Source: Thermoanaerobaculia bacterium (GTDB lineage Bacteria > Acidobacteriota > Thermoanaerobaculia > Multivoradales > JAIOJS01). Taken from it: a DNA stretch of 34,264 bases. Both the position numbers and the translations under genes were made by a program. Under the pieces are notes generated by a model. It was not told where the DNA came from and made no database searches. It saw only the letters and a program-made list of their open reading frames with translations. Positions 8,381-16,800 of this stretch are shown one piece after another; the first letter of the stretch is position 1, and each line of letters opens with the position of its first letter. The stretch covers positions 1 to 34,264 of the forward strand of contig JAIOJS010000153.1 in NCBI GenBank assembly GCA_019911795.1, read 5' to 3'.

Positions 8381-9529
8381 ATGGACGGCTACACCTACTT
8401 CGACAACAACGCCACCACCCCGTTGGATTCCCGGGTGGCAGAAGCGATGATCCCTTGGCTCACGACGCAGCATGGCAATGCGTCGTCCTTGCACCGGGTG
8501 GGTCGTTTGGCGCGAGGAGCGGTGGACCGGGCTCGTATGTCGGTGGCCAAGACGATCGGCGCCGAACCGCTCGATATCATCTTCACCGGTTCGGGGACCG
8601 AAGCGAACAACGCGGTGATTTTCGAAGTGACTCGCGCGGCGGGTCATCGCGGCGAGTTGGTGGTTTCGGCGATCGAGCACCCATCGGTGCTGCGGGCCGC
8701 GGAATGCTGTGCCGCTGCGGGGATGACCCTTCACAAGGTCGCTCCGGGGCGTGATGGTGTGGTTTCGGCCCAGTCGATGATGGACCGGTTGAATGACGAC
8801 ACCAAACTGGTCTGTCTCATGATGGCGAACAATGAACTGGGGACCCTGCAACCGGTGGCCGACGTCGCCCGCGCCTGCCGAGAGCGGGGGATCCTCATGC
8901 TCTGTGACGCGGTCCAGGGGGTCGGTAAGCTCGAGGTCGATGTGGAGGCTCTCGGAGTCGATTTTCTCACCCTTGGGGGTCACAAGTTCCACGGGCCGCT
9001 CGGGGCGGCAGCCTTGTGGGTTCGTCCGGGTACTCACTTCGAAGGCTGGGTCAAAGGAGGGAGCCAGGAACGCCAACTCCGTGCTGGCACCGTCAACGTT
9101 TCGGCGATCGTTGGTCTGGGCAAGGCCTGCGACCTGATCCGGGATGAGCTCGAACTGCGATGCGAGCACCTTCTGGGGTTGCGCAACTACTTCGAAGGGA
9201 GACTGGCGGAGATCCCGGGGGCGTGCCTCCACTGCTGCGATGCTCCCCGGCTACCCCATACCTCCAATGTCGCCTTTGAGGGTTTGGTCGGCTCAGAGCT
9301 GATGATGCGGTTGGACGCGGCGGGCTTTGCCGTCTCGACCGGTTCGGCCTGTGGTTCGGGGCAAGACCATGCGAGTTCGACCGTCCTCGCCCTGGGGATT
9401 GACCCCGAGATGGCGGCGGGCTCCATTCGGATCAGTTTCGGCATGACCAACACCCTGCATGAGGTCGAGACGTTTCTGGACGCACTGGCGGTCGAAACCG
9501 CCGCTCTGCGTTCAGCGGCCTCGGCGTAG
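8381..9529 (+). CDS. Cysteine desulfurase (NifS/IscS family, PLP-dependent)
   Basis: Removes sulfur from L-cysteine as an enzyme-bound persulfide, supplying tRNA thiolation and/or Fe-S cluster assembly in the cytoplasm. The 382-residue product starts with DNNATTPLD, the family N-terminus. It carries SGTEANN for cofactor phosphate binding, the PLP lysine K202 in GGHKFHGP, and the active-site cysteine C324 in STGSACGSG. ATG 8381 is chosen because homologues begin at the YFDNNATT segment; the frame stays open upstream without family similarity. It sits 12 bases before mnmA, its expected sulfur acceptor partner. No iscR, iscU or other Fe-S gene is next to it, so a tRNA thiolation role is favoured here, although one desulfurase may serve both pathways. 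Confidence 0.94.
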   Translation: MDGYTYFDNNATTPLDSRVAEAMIPWLTTQHGNASSLHRVGRLARGAVDRARMSVAKTIGAEPLDIIFTGSGTEANNAVIFEVTRAAGHRGELVVSAIEHPSVLRAAECCAAAGMTLHKVAPGRDGVVSAQSMMDRLNDDTKLVCLMMANNELGTLQPVADVARACRERGILMLCDAVQGVGKLEVDVEALGVDFLTLGGHKFHGPLGAAALWVRPGTHFEGWVKGGSQERQLRAGTVNVSAIVGLGKACDLIRDELELRCEHLLGLRNYFEGRLAEIPGACLHCCDAPRLPHTSNVAFEGLVGSELMMRLDAAGFAVSTGSACGSGQDHASSTVLALGIDPEMAAGSIRISFGMTNTLHEVETFLDALAVETAALRSAASA

Positions 9530-9541
9530 GGTTCTTCGATC

Positions 9542-10630
9542 GTGCGGGTCGCGATGTTGCTGTCCGGGGGCGTGGACAGCTCGGTAGCGCTCCATCTGCT
9601 CCGACGGGCTGGTCACGACGTCACCGCCTTCTACCTCAAGATCTGGCTCGAGGACGAGCTGGCCTACCTCGGGGACTGCCCCTGGGAAGAGGACCTCTCC
9701 TTTGCCCGAACTGTGTGTGAACAGGAGTCGGTGCCCCTCGAGGTCATTCCCTTGCAGCGCCTCTACCACCAGCGAGTGGTCGGTGAGCTCATCGAGGAAC
9801 TGCGCGCCGGTAACACTCCCAGTCCCGACATCTGGTGCAACCGGCGGGTCAAGTTCGGAGCTTTCAACGAAGCTTTGGCCGCTCGGGGAGACACCTTTGA
9901 CGCCATCGGATCGGGTCACTACGCTCGGGTCACAGTGGGAACGGATGGGACGGCGCGACTTCTCTCCGCCGTCGATCCAGTCAAGGACCAGACCTACTTT
10001 CTCTGTCAGATGACGCAGCAACAGCTCGTCAGCTGTCTCTTCCCCCTCGGGGACTATCCCAAGGCCAAGGTGCGCCAACTGGCGGTCGAGGCGGGGCTGG
10101 CGACCGCAGACCGTCCCGACAGCCAAGGGATCTGCTTTCTAGGAAAGTTGGACTACGAGGGGTTCGTGGCGGCTCATCTCGGCGAGAAACGCGGGGCGAT
10201 CGTCGAAGCCGAGAGCGGACGCCGGTTGGGAGATCATCGAGGCTATTGGTTTCACACGCTCGGACAGCGCCGCGGCCTCGGCCTCTCGGGAGGCCCCTGG
10301 TACGTCGTGTCCAAGGATCCGGGGACCAACGAAGTCCGCGTGTCGAACGATCCCCATTCGGGGCTGGGTCCCGGACGGCTCTTCACCGTTCCCGCGCCCC
10401 ACTGGATCCGGGCAGAACCGCAGACTCGAGAGCTCGAGGTCAAGGTTCGCCACGGACCCCAACGGCACGGTGCTCAGGTGCGATCCCTACCCGACGGAAC
10501 GCTGGCGGTCGAACTCTCGACGCCCGATCCAGGTCTGGCGCCAGGGCAGTTTGCGGTTTTCTACGATGGGGATGAGTGTTTGGGAGGCGGCGCCATCCAG
10601 CTGCGGGGTCGCGTTGGTGAGGGTGCGTGA
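9542..10630 (+). CDS. mnmA: tRNA-specific 2-thiouridylase MnmA
   Basis: Adenylates and thiolates U34 of Lys, Glu and Gln tRNAs to give s2U34, using persulfide sulfur relayed from a cysteine desulfurase. The 362-residue length is normal. The PP-loop SGGVDSS is at residues 8-14. The catalytic cysteine pair is present: C99 in PDIWCNRRVKF, and C198 in DSQGICFLG. SGHYAR (124-129) and HTLGQRRGLG also fit the family. The start is GTG 9542. The preceding gene is a cysteine desulfurase, which fits a sulfur-transfer pair. The stop overlaps the next gene start as GTGA. Confidence 0.96.
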   Translation: MRVAMLLSGGVDSSVALHLLRRAGHDVTAFYLKIWLEDELAYLGDCPWEEDLSFARTVCEQESVPLEVIPLQRLYHQRVVGELIEELRAGNTPSPDIWCNRRVKFGAFNEALAARGDTFDAIGSGHYARVTVGTDGTARLLSAVDPVKDQTYFLCQMTQQQLVSCLFPLGDYPKAKVRQLAVEAGLATADRPDSQGICFLGKLDYEGFVAAHLGEKRGAIVEAESGRRLGDHRGYWFHTLGQRRGLGLSGGPWYVVSKDPGTNEVRVSNDPHSGLGPGRLFTVPAPHWIRAEPQTRELEVKVRHGPQRHGAQVRSLPDGTLAVELSTPDPGLAPGQFAVFYDGDECLGGGAIQLRGRVGEGA

Positions 10631-11976
10631 AGGTCGGTCCAACTCACGGATGCATTGCCGGGACTAGGCGGCGACAGCTGCTGGTCGCGGCGACCGTGTT
10701 TGTCTTGGTGCGGCTGGTCTTTCATGCAGTCTACTGGCCGGCCTTCGAGGGCCCGGATGAGCCCTTCCATCTAGCCAGGGCAAGGGCGGTACTAGAGTCG
10801 ACTGGGGATGTGGATGTCCTCGATTCCAGATTGATCGGGTGCATACATACTCTCCCTTGCAGCGAGGACCTATCGCGAGCGCTGGGCTGCACTCCGTTTC
10901 AACTTAGTGATCAGCGGTCCGAGTTCAATATCCTGGGATCCGGCTGCAGGTCCGAGATGGAGGGTCTGCGGACCTACCCCAACTACGAGATCCATCAGCC
11001 GCCGCTCTACTACTGGGCTGGAGCGGTTAGTTTGGTCGCGACCCGCTCGATTACCGATTCCGATCCTCTCCGTGAACTACTTACCCTACGGCTGTTGTCG
11101 GTACTGTTCGTCGCCCTGGGGCTTCTCTTCCCGTTGCGATGGCTTGCTCGTGGTTTGCCTGCGTACTTTCTGCCCACGGTGCTGGTCGCCCTCTCTTTCC
11201 CGGGCGCGGTGGAGTCGCTTGCCCGCGCTGCCAACGACTCGCTGGTCTTCGCCTGGGCGGCGCTCGTCGTTTGGGAGTTGAGCAGCGACCGCGAACATCG
11301 CTGGGCGCAACTCCTGTTGGCCGGCATGGGGCCACTGATCAAGCTGACGGCGTTACCGATCGTCGCCTTGTCGGTCGCGGTCGCCTTCACCCGTCGGGGA
11401 GCAAGAGCCGCGGGTTGGGTTGCCGCCGCAGGACTTCTCTTCTTGCCGGTGCAGTGGATTCGAGGCTGGGCTTGGGGAGGCACCGTCGAACTGAATGCGC
11501 CGACCGGTGGACTGCACGAGGGTTGGTTCTCCATCGCGATGGGTCTCGGCCGCAGCGGCTACACGTTCTTGAAGACCTCGATCTGGTTGGGGGGATGGAG
11601 CTTCCTTCGCGCACCCTGGTGGGTCGTCGGCATCTTGGGAGTCGGCGGGTTCTTGTTGCTTCTCACAGTGCAGCCGCGAGGATCGTGGCGCGAGTGGGTT
11701 CCCAATGGGCTGGCCGGGGCCGCGGCTACGATTGCTACCCTCGGATTCTTCGTCAGCCATCGTTTGTACTTCGGGCAGTGGGGTGGGGTCGGAGGGTGGT
11801 ATCTCTGGGGCTGGCTGCCTTGGCTTGCGTGCGGTGCGGTGTCCTGCTTCCGACCCCGGGAGATATGGCTAGAGCGAGGATCGGCGCCGATCCGATTTGA
11901 AGCCTTCCTCGTCGGCACCCTGTTGGTCGTAGTCAACCTCGCGTGGTGGTTCTCGGTCCACTCGTTTTACTCCTGA
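10627..11976 (+). CDS. Multi-pass membrane protein, GT-C glycosyltransferase-like (DUF2142-like)
   Basis: A 449-residue integral membrane protein with about ten hydrophobic segments. After the first membrane helix (about 18-36) it has EGPDEPFHLARA (41-52), followed by a soluble loop and HQPPLYYW near 120-128. An acidic pair in the first loop and a later H-PPLYY motif are typical of GT-C fold, lipid-linked sugar-using transferases and of DUF2142 proteins. It would act in the inner membrane with its active site facing the periplasm. Substrate and acceptor are unknown. Start GTG 10627 overlaps the mnmA stop (GTGA), so translation is probably coupled even though the two functions look unrelated. 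The family label is by motif resemblance only. Confidence 0.7.
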   Translation: MKVGPTHGCIAGTRRRQLLVAATVFVLVRLVFHAVYWPAFEGPDEPFHLARARAVLESTGDVDVLDSRLIGCIHTLPCSEDLSRALGCTPFQLSDQRSEFNILGSGCRSEMEGLRTYPNYEIHQPPLYYWAGAVSLVATRSITDSDPLRELLTLRLLSVLFVALGLLFPLRWLARGLPAYFLPTVLVALSFPGAVESLARAANDSLVFAWAALVVWELSSDREHRWAQLLLAGMGPLIKLTALPIVALSVAVAFTRRGARAAGWVAAAGLLFLPVQWIRGWAWGGTVELNAPTGGLHEGWFSIAMGLGRSGYTFLKTSIWLGGWSFLRAPWWVVGILGVGGFLLLLTVQPRGSWREWVPNGLAGAAATIATLGFFVSHRLYFGQWGGVGGWYLWGWLPWLACGAVSCFRPREIWLERGSAPIRFEAFLVGTLLVVVNLAWWFSVHSFYS

Positions 11977-12005
11977 TTGACAGAAGTCCGCGCCTGGTTC
12001 ACAAT
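11977..12005 (+). promoter_or_regulatory. Probable sigma-70 promoter of the TetR-type regulator
   Basis: TTGACA at 11977-11982 is a perfect -35 box. CACAAT at 12000-12005 matches the -10 consensus at four of six positions, with a 17-base spacer. The operator-like palindrome starts at the end of the -10 box, as expected for autorepression. Confidence 0.5.
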
Positions 12006-12023
12006 TGACCGGCCGGCCAGTTA
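12005..12023. promoter_or_regulatory. TetR-type operator, site 1 (in front of the regulator)
   Basis: TTGACCGGCCGGCCAGTTA. The 16-base core 12007-12022 is an imperfect palindrome with half-sites GACCGGCC and (complement) AACTGGCC, matching at six of eight positions. An almost identical sequence lies at 12704-12721 in front of the pump genes. The duplicate location flanking a TetR gene is the main evidence. Confidence 0.65.
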
Positions 12024-12065
12024 GCTGAGAGCCGGGACAAGACAACTCAGAGGTAACCCACTCCC

Positions 12066-12683
12066 GTGACCGCAGCCCGCCGTGACCCAGAAGCAACCCG
12101 ACTAGCGATTCTCGATGCCGCCGAGGAGGTCTTCCTCGACCGCGGCGTTGCCGATGCGACGACGTCGGAGATCGCACGCTTGGCTGGGGTTACCAAGAGC
12201 CTGATCCACCACCACTTCGGCGGGAAGCAGGATCTGTGGACAGAGGTCAAGTTGCGGCGGTTCGCCGAGTACGGCGACGGGCAGCGACGCATGCTCCAGG
12301 AGTCGGGGGCCGACGAGGTGCTGCTCCGAGACTCGATGGCGCTGTACTTTCGCTTCCTGCAGAAGAGTCCAGAGATGGTGCGCCTCTTGGCTTGGATGTT
12401 CCTCGAGGACGACGAGAAGTGTGCTGACCTCGACGGAGAACTGATGCGCCTCGGGGTCGAGAGGATCCGTGAAACACAGGCGGCGGGCGGCTTTCGCCCG
12501 GACCTCGACCCGCGCTACATCTTGGTCGCCTTCCTTACGATGACCCAGCACTGGTTTCAGTTTCGCGATGGTTTCTTGCGGGACGTCGGCTTTGAAGGGG
12601 AGCGCGAGGCGCTCGATGATGGGTACCTGGAGTCGATGTTGAAGATCTTTTTTGAGGGAATTGGGCCGAAGGCCGAGGGTTAG
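12066..12683 (+). CDS. TetR/AcrR-family transcriptional regulator
   Basis: A 205-residue DNA-binding regulator. The N-terminal TetR helix-turn-helix is clear: RLAILDAAEEVFLDRGV, then TTSEIARLAGVTKSLIHHHFGGKQDLW (about residues 33-58), which contains the usual recognition helix. The rest is the variable ligand-binding and dimerisation half. Start is GTG 12066, with AGAGG about 12 bases upstream. It is 60 bases before an efflux operon on the same strand. Near-identical palindromes sit in its own promoter and in the pump promoter, so it probably represses both and is released by a pump substrate. The ligand is unknown. Confidence 0.93.
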   Translation: MTAARRDPEATRLAILDAAEEVFLDRGVADATTSEIARLAGVTKSLIHHHFGGKQDLWTEVKLRRFAEYGDGQRRMLQESGADEVLLRDSMALYFRFLQKSPEMVRLLAWMFLEDDEKCADLDGELMRLGVERIRETQAAGGFRPDLDPRYILVAFLTMTQHWFQFRDGFLRDVGFEGEREALDDGYLESMLKIFFEGIGPKAEG

Positions 12684-12703
12684 CTCATTTTTTTGGCTAC
12701 CTG

Positions 12704-12727
12704 TTGACCGGCTGGCCAGTCTATAAC
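12704..12727 (+). promoter_or_regulatory. TetR-type operator, site 2, in the efflux operon promoter
   Basis: TTGACCGGCTGGCCAGTC (12704-12721) repeats site 1 with few changes. Its core 12706-12721 pairs GACCGGCT with the complement of GGCCAGTC at six of eight positions. TATAAC at 12722-12727 directly follows and is a good -10 candidate. A bound repressor would cover the promoter. A clear -35 box at standard spacing was not found. Confidence 0.6.
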
Positions 12728-12743
12728 TGAGGAGAGTAGGACT

Positions 12744-13835
12744 GTGAGAATGACGAAAATAGTCTCGGTGGTGGTCGGAGGATTGCTTCTAGCCGTACTC
12801 GCTGCGAGCGGCGAAGACGAGAGTGGGGACGTGACAGTACGGGTTCGAAACGTCCGCACTGCAAGGGTCGACAGCGCGCCGATCTCGGAGGAACTACCCT
12901 TTGCGGGGGTCCTTCGGGCCGCCGACCGGGCTGACCTGGCCTTCGAGTCGAGTGGGCGTCTGGACCAACGGAGCGTGGACGTTGGAGCCTGGGTGGAGAA
13001 GGGCCAATCGCTAGCCCGCCTGGACGCAGCCACTCTCCGCAATGTCAGTTTGCGGACCAGGGCCCAACTCGCGGAAGCGGCGGCTCGACTCGAGCAGCTG
13101 CAACGCGACCGACAGCGAGTGGTCGAGTTGGTTAGCGAGGGCGCCGCGACCGAGGAGGAGTTGGAGCGGGTCGGATCGTCCCTCGAGGCAGGGCAGGCGG
13201 TGGTCGACGCGGCGCAGACGGCCGCGACGGAGGCCAGCCGTCGTGAGGGGGAGGCCGTCCTTGTCGCTCCCTTCTCTGGTCGCGTCGTGGACGTGCACTT
13301 CGAAGCGGGCGAATGGGTGGATGCGGGACGAACGGTCCTGTCGATCGCTGGTCAGAAAACTCTGGAGGTGGTCGTCGATGTGCCCGAGTCGGTGATCGGG
13401 ATCCTCGAGGTTGGCGCTCCGGTGACGATTCGCTTCCCCTTCGATCGCGGCATGGAAATGACCGGACGGGTAGTTCGTCGCGGCCTCGCCGCGCGAGGAG
13501 CGGGGAGGCTCTTTCCGGTGACTGTCGAGTTGCCGCCCGGGGAGACGGACGCCGCCCGACGGCGCCTTCCCGGGATGTCGGTCGAAGCGGTGTTTCAGTT
13601 GACGACCGCCGAGGAGCTCTCGGTCCCGCTCGCCGCCGTCGTCAACCCCGGTGGGTCCGGAGCCAGGGTGGTTCGCATCTCGCAGCAGGGGACCGCTGAG
13701 CGGGTCGAGGTCGACCCCATTCGGTTGGTCGGTGACCGAGTGGTGATCAGGGGTGGCCTCAACCTCGGGGATCGAGTCGTCGTCGCGGGTGGACACGGGT
13801 TGTCGGACGGGAACCAGGTGGAGGTCGTACCGTGA
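12744..13835 (+). CDS. RND efflux periplasmic adaptor (membrane fusion protein, HlyD/AcrA-like)
   Basis: The adaptor that links an inner-membrane RND pump to an outer-membrane channel in the periplasm. The 363-residue product has an N-terminal hydrophobic segment (8-21). Split lipoyl halves are GRLDQRSVDVGAWVEKGQ (71-88) and LVAPFSGRVVDVHFEAGEWV (173-192). Between them is an Ala/Glu/Arg-rich coiled-coil hairpin (about 100-170). Beta-barrel and membrane-proximal domains follow. The start is GTG 12744 (ATG 12750 is also possible), with AGGAG nine bases upstream. Where a lipobox cysteine would be expected the sequence is LAAS (Ser22), so it is probably not lipidated. Its stop overlaps the pump start by four bases (GTGA). 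Confidence 0.93.
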   Translation: MRMTKIVSVVVGGLLLAVLAASGEDESGDVTVRVRNVRTARVDSAPISEELPFAGVLRAADRADLAFESSGRLDQRSVDVGAWVEKGQSLARLDAATLRNVSLRTRAQLAEAAARLEQLQRDRQRVVELVSEGAATEEELERVGSSLEAGQAVVDAAQTAATEASRREGEAVLVAPFSGRVVDVHFEAGEWVDAGRTVLSIAGQKTLEVVVDVPESVIGILEVGAPVTIRFPFDRGMEMTGRVVRRGLAARGAGRLFPVTVELPPGETDAARRRLPGMSVEAVFQLTTAEELSVPLAAVVNPGGSGARVVRISQQGTAERVEVDPIRLVGDRVVIRGGLNLGDRVVVAGGHGLSDGNQVEVVP

Positions 13836-16800
13836 GCACCTTGCTGACCCTCCTCTCGCGCCGGAAGCTCGTCCTGACGGCCTCCCTCCTCCTGTCCCTG
13901 ATGGGGGCGCTGTTCTGGCTACGCATGCCGCGGCAGGAGGACCCCAGAATGCCCGACTACTGGGGACAAGTGCTCGTGAGTCTGCCGGGGGCGGACGCTG
14001 AAACGGTAGAGCGTCAGCTCCTCGATCCTCTCGAGGAGCAGCTGGCCGGAGTCGATGACCTCGCTGAGATCGAGGCCACGGCCTACCCCGACCTCGTGCA
14101 CCTCCACCTGCAGTTGCGCGAAGGGGTCAAGGATACGCAGCGGGTGTGGGACGATGTGCGCGAGGCTTTGGTGGCAGCGCAACGCGACCTCCCCGCCGGC
14201 GCCTCAGAGCCGGAGCTGGATGACAATCTTCAGGATCAGGAGTCGATCGTCCTGGCCTTGATCGGTGACCCCGACGTGTTGCGGTTGCAGGATGAGGCCC
14301 GAAGGCTCGAAGACCGCCTGCTCGCGCTCCCCTTGGTCTCGAAGGTCCGCCGGATAGCCGATCCCGGTGAGCAGATCACCATCGCCCTCGAGGATGCAGC
14401 CGCGGCTCAGCTCGGCCGCTCAACGGCGGAGATCGTGGAGCAACTGAGGACTCGAACTCAGACCCTGCCGGGCGGGAACCTTCGAGTCGGAGATCATTCT
14501 GTGACCTTGAAGCCAAGGAGCGAGCTGGAGTCGATCGAAGAGATCCGGTCGACGCCGATCCTCCTGGCCGACGGGTCTTCCGTGCCTCTTGGCGCCCTAG
14601 CGGCAGTACAGCTTCAGCCTCGTCAGCCCGAACGAGCCCGGATGAGTCTCTCGGGAGTTCCCGCTGTCGGCTTGGGAGTGATCCCCCGGTCCGGGGCCAA
14701 TCTGGTCGACTTCGGCAATCAGGTTCGCACGCTGGTCGACGGCTACACTCCGCAGGGGCAATCGGTGGAGGTCCGCGAGGTCATCTTTCAGCCTGAGCGG
14801 GTGGCGCAACGCCTCAGCGACCTCAGCCGTTCTCTGCTCCTGGGCATCGCCATTGTCGCCCTGCTTCTGGTGGCCTTCATGGGGCTTAGGGTCGGGCTGC
14901 TCGTCGCCTCGGTAGTGCCGCTCGTCGTCCTCTCCTCCTTGGCCGTCTTCGCGCTGGCCGGGGGAACCCTGCAGCAGATCTCGGTGGCCGCCCTGGTTAT
15001 CGCTCTCGGCATGCTGGTCGACAACGCCATCGTCATGACCGAGAGCCTTCAGTGGCGCCTCGACCACGGCGAGAATCGAACCGAGGCAGCTGTCGGCGCG
15101 GTTCGTGAGCTGGTGGTGCCCCTGGCGGCGGCGACCGCCACGACCCTCGCTGTCTTCGTTCCGATGCTCCTTTCGCAGGGAGCTACCGCGGAGTTCACCC
15201 GGTCGATCCCTATCGTCATCATGATCACTCTCACCATGAGCTACCTCTATGCGGTGTTCTTTACACCCGCCGTGGCCAGCCGGGTACTGCGGCCACGCGC
15301 GGTCGGAAGCGACTCAGCACGTTGGCGGCGGCTCTCTCAGCTCGCCATCCGCCACCGCCGTCTGATCCTCGTTCTCGCGGGGGTCCTCCTTCTGGTCTCC
15401 TTCGTTGCAGCTTCCGGAGTGCGCAAGGAGTTCTTTCCAGCCTCGGACCGGAACCAGTTCTTGGTCGAAATCGAGCTGCCGGAGGGGACCCATCTCGATG
15501 CGACGTCGACGGCCGCCTCCGCGGTAGAAGCGGCGCTGTTGGAGCGTCCCGAGGTGACGTCTGTCCTGACCCTGGTGGGACGTAGCGTGCCCCACTTCTA
15601 CTACAACCTGAACCAGATTCCATGGAGTTCGCACCTAGCCCAGATGGTGGTCGAAACCAGCGATTTGAAGGGTGTTGCCGGTGAAATTGACTGGATCAGG
15701 GCTTGGACCGAGGTCCACCACCCCGAGATCCAGCTGGTCGCGCGGGCCCTCGAACAGGGACCGCCCGTTCTGGCGCCCATCGAGCTGCGACTCTTCGGCG
15801 AGAGCTTGGAGGAGCTGGCGATCGCCGCCGATCTCGTCTCGGCCGAAGTGAGCCGGGTTCCGGGGACGGTAGATGTGCGCCATGACCTCGGTCCAGGGGC
15901 ACCCCTTCTACGGTTCGAGATCGACGATGCAGCGGCCGGGCGTGTTGGCGTCGATCGAAGGTCGGTGGCGCAGGCGCTCTACGGCCGGACCCGTGGCCTT
16001 TCGGTCGGCGAGCTGCGTTCGGGAGATGATCCCATCCCGATTCTGGTCCGCTCCGCCGCCGGTGAGGACTACGGACTCGATCAACTTGGATCCATCGACG
16101 TTCGGACTCCTGGTGGTCAGACCCTGCCACTCTCCCAGGTGGCCAGGACTGAGCTCGAATGGAGTCCGGCGGCGATCAACCACCGAAATCGGCGCCGGGT
16201 GGTGCGAGTGCTCTCACAATTGACTCCGGGCGAGAGCTACTCCGACGTCTTGAGGACCCTGAGGCCGCGTCTGGCCGAAGTCGAACTTCCATCGGGAGTA
16301 GAGATCGAGTACGGCGGAGCGGTGGAGGGATCGGGACAGGCGAACGACGCCATGCTGCGAACCTTCCCCGTCGGCGCGCTCCTCCTCATCGGCATCTTGA
16401 TGGCGGAATTCAATTCTTTCCGGCGCCTCGCGATCATCCTCGCAACGGTGCCTTTGGCGGCGGCGGGAGTGATCCCCGGGTTGCTGCTAGCGGATCAGCC
16501 CTTCGGCTTCATGTCTCTCCTCGGCATCATCGCCTTGGTCGGGGTGGTGGTCAACAATGCCATCGTTCTTCTCGATGTCATCGAGAGTGAACGCGAGGGT
16601 GGTTCCGACGTCGAGTCGGCGGTGGCGAGCGCGGTGGAGCGACGAACTCGGCCGATTCTCCTGACGAGCGCGACGACCGTCGCTGGATTGATCCCCCTCG
16701 CCCTCTCCGGCACGACCCTCTGGCCGCCGCTCGCCTGGACCCTGATCTCAGGGTTGGTAGCGTCGACGGCGCTGACCCTCCTGGTCGTTCCGGCGCTCTA

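Noticed and set aside
12664-12694. Possible intrinsic terminator after the TetR gene (GGCC-GAA-GGCC and a run of seven T)
   Set aside because: The stem is only 4 bp, lies in the coding end, and is 13 bases from the T-run, which is too far for a standard terminator.
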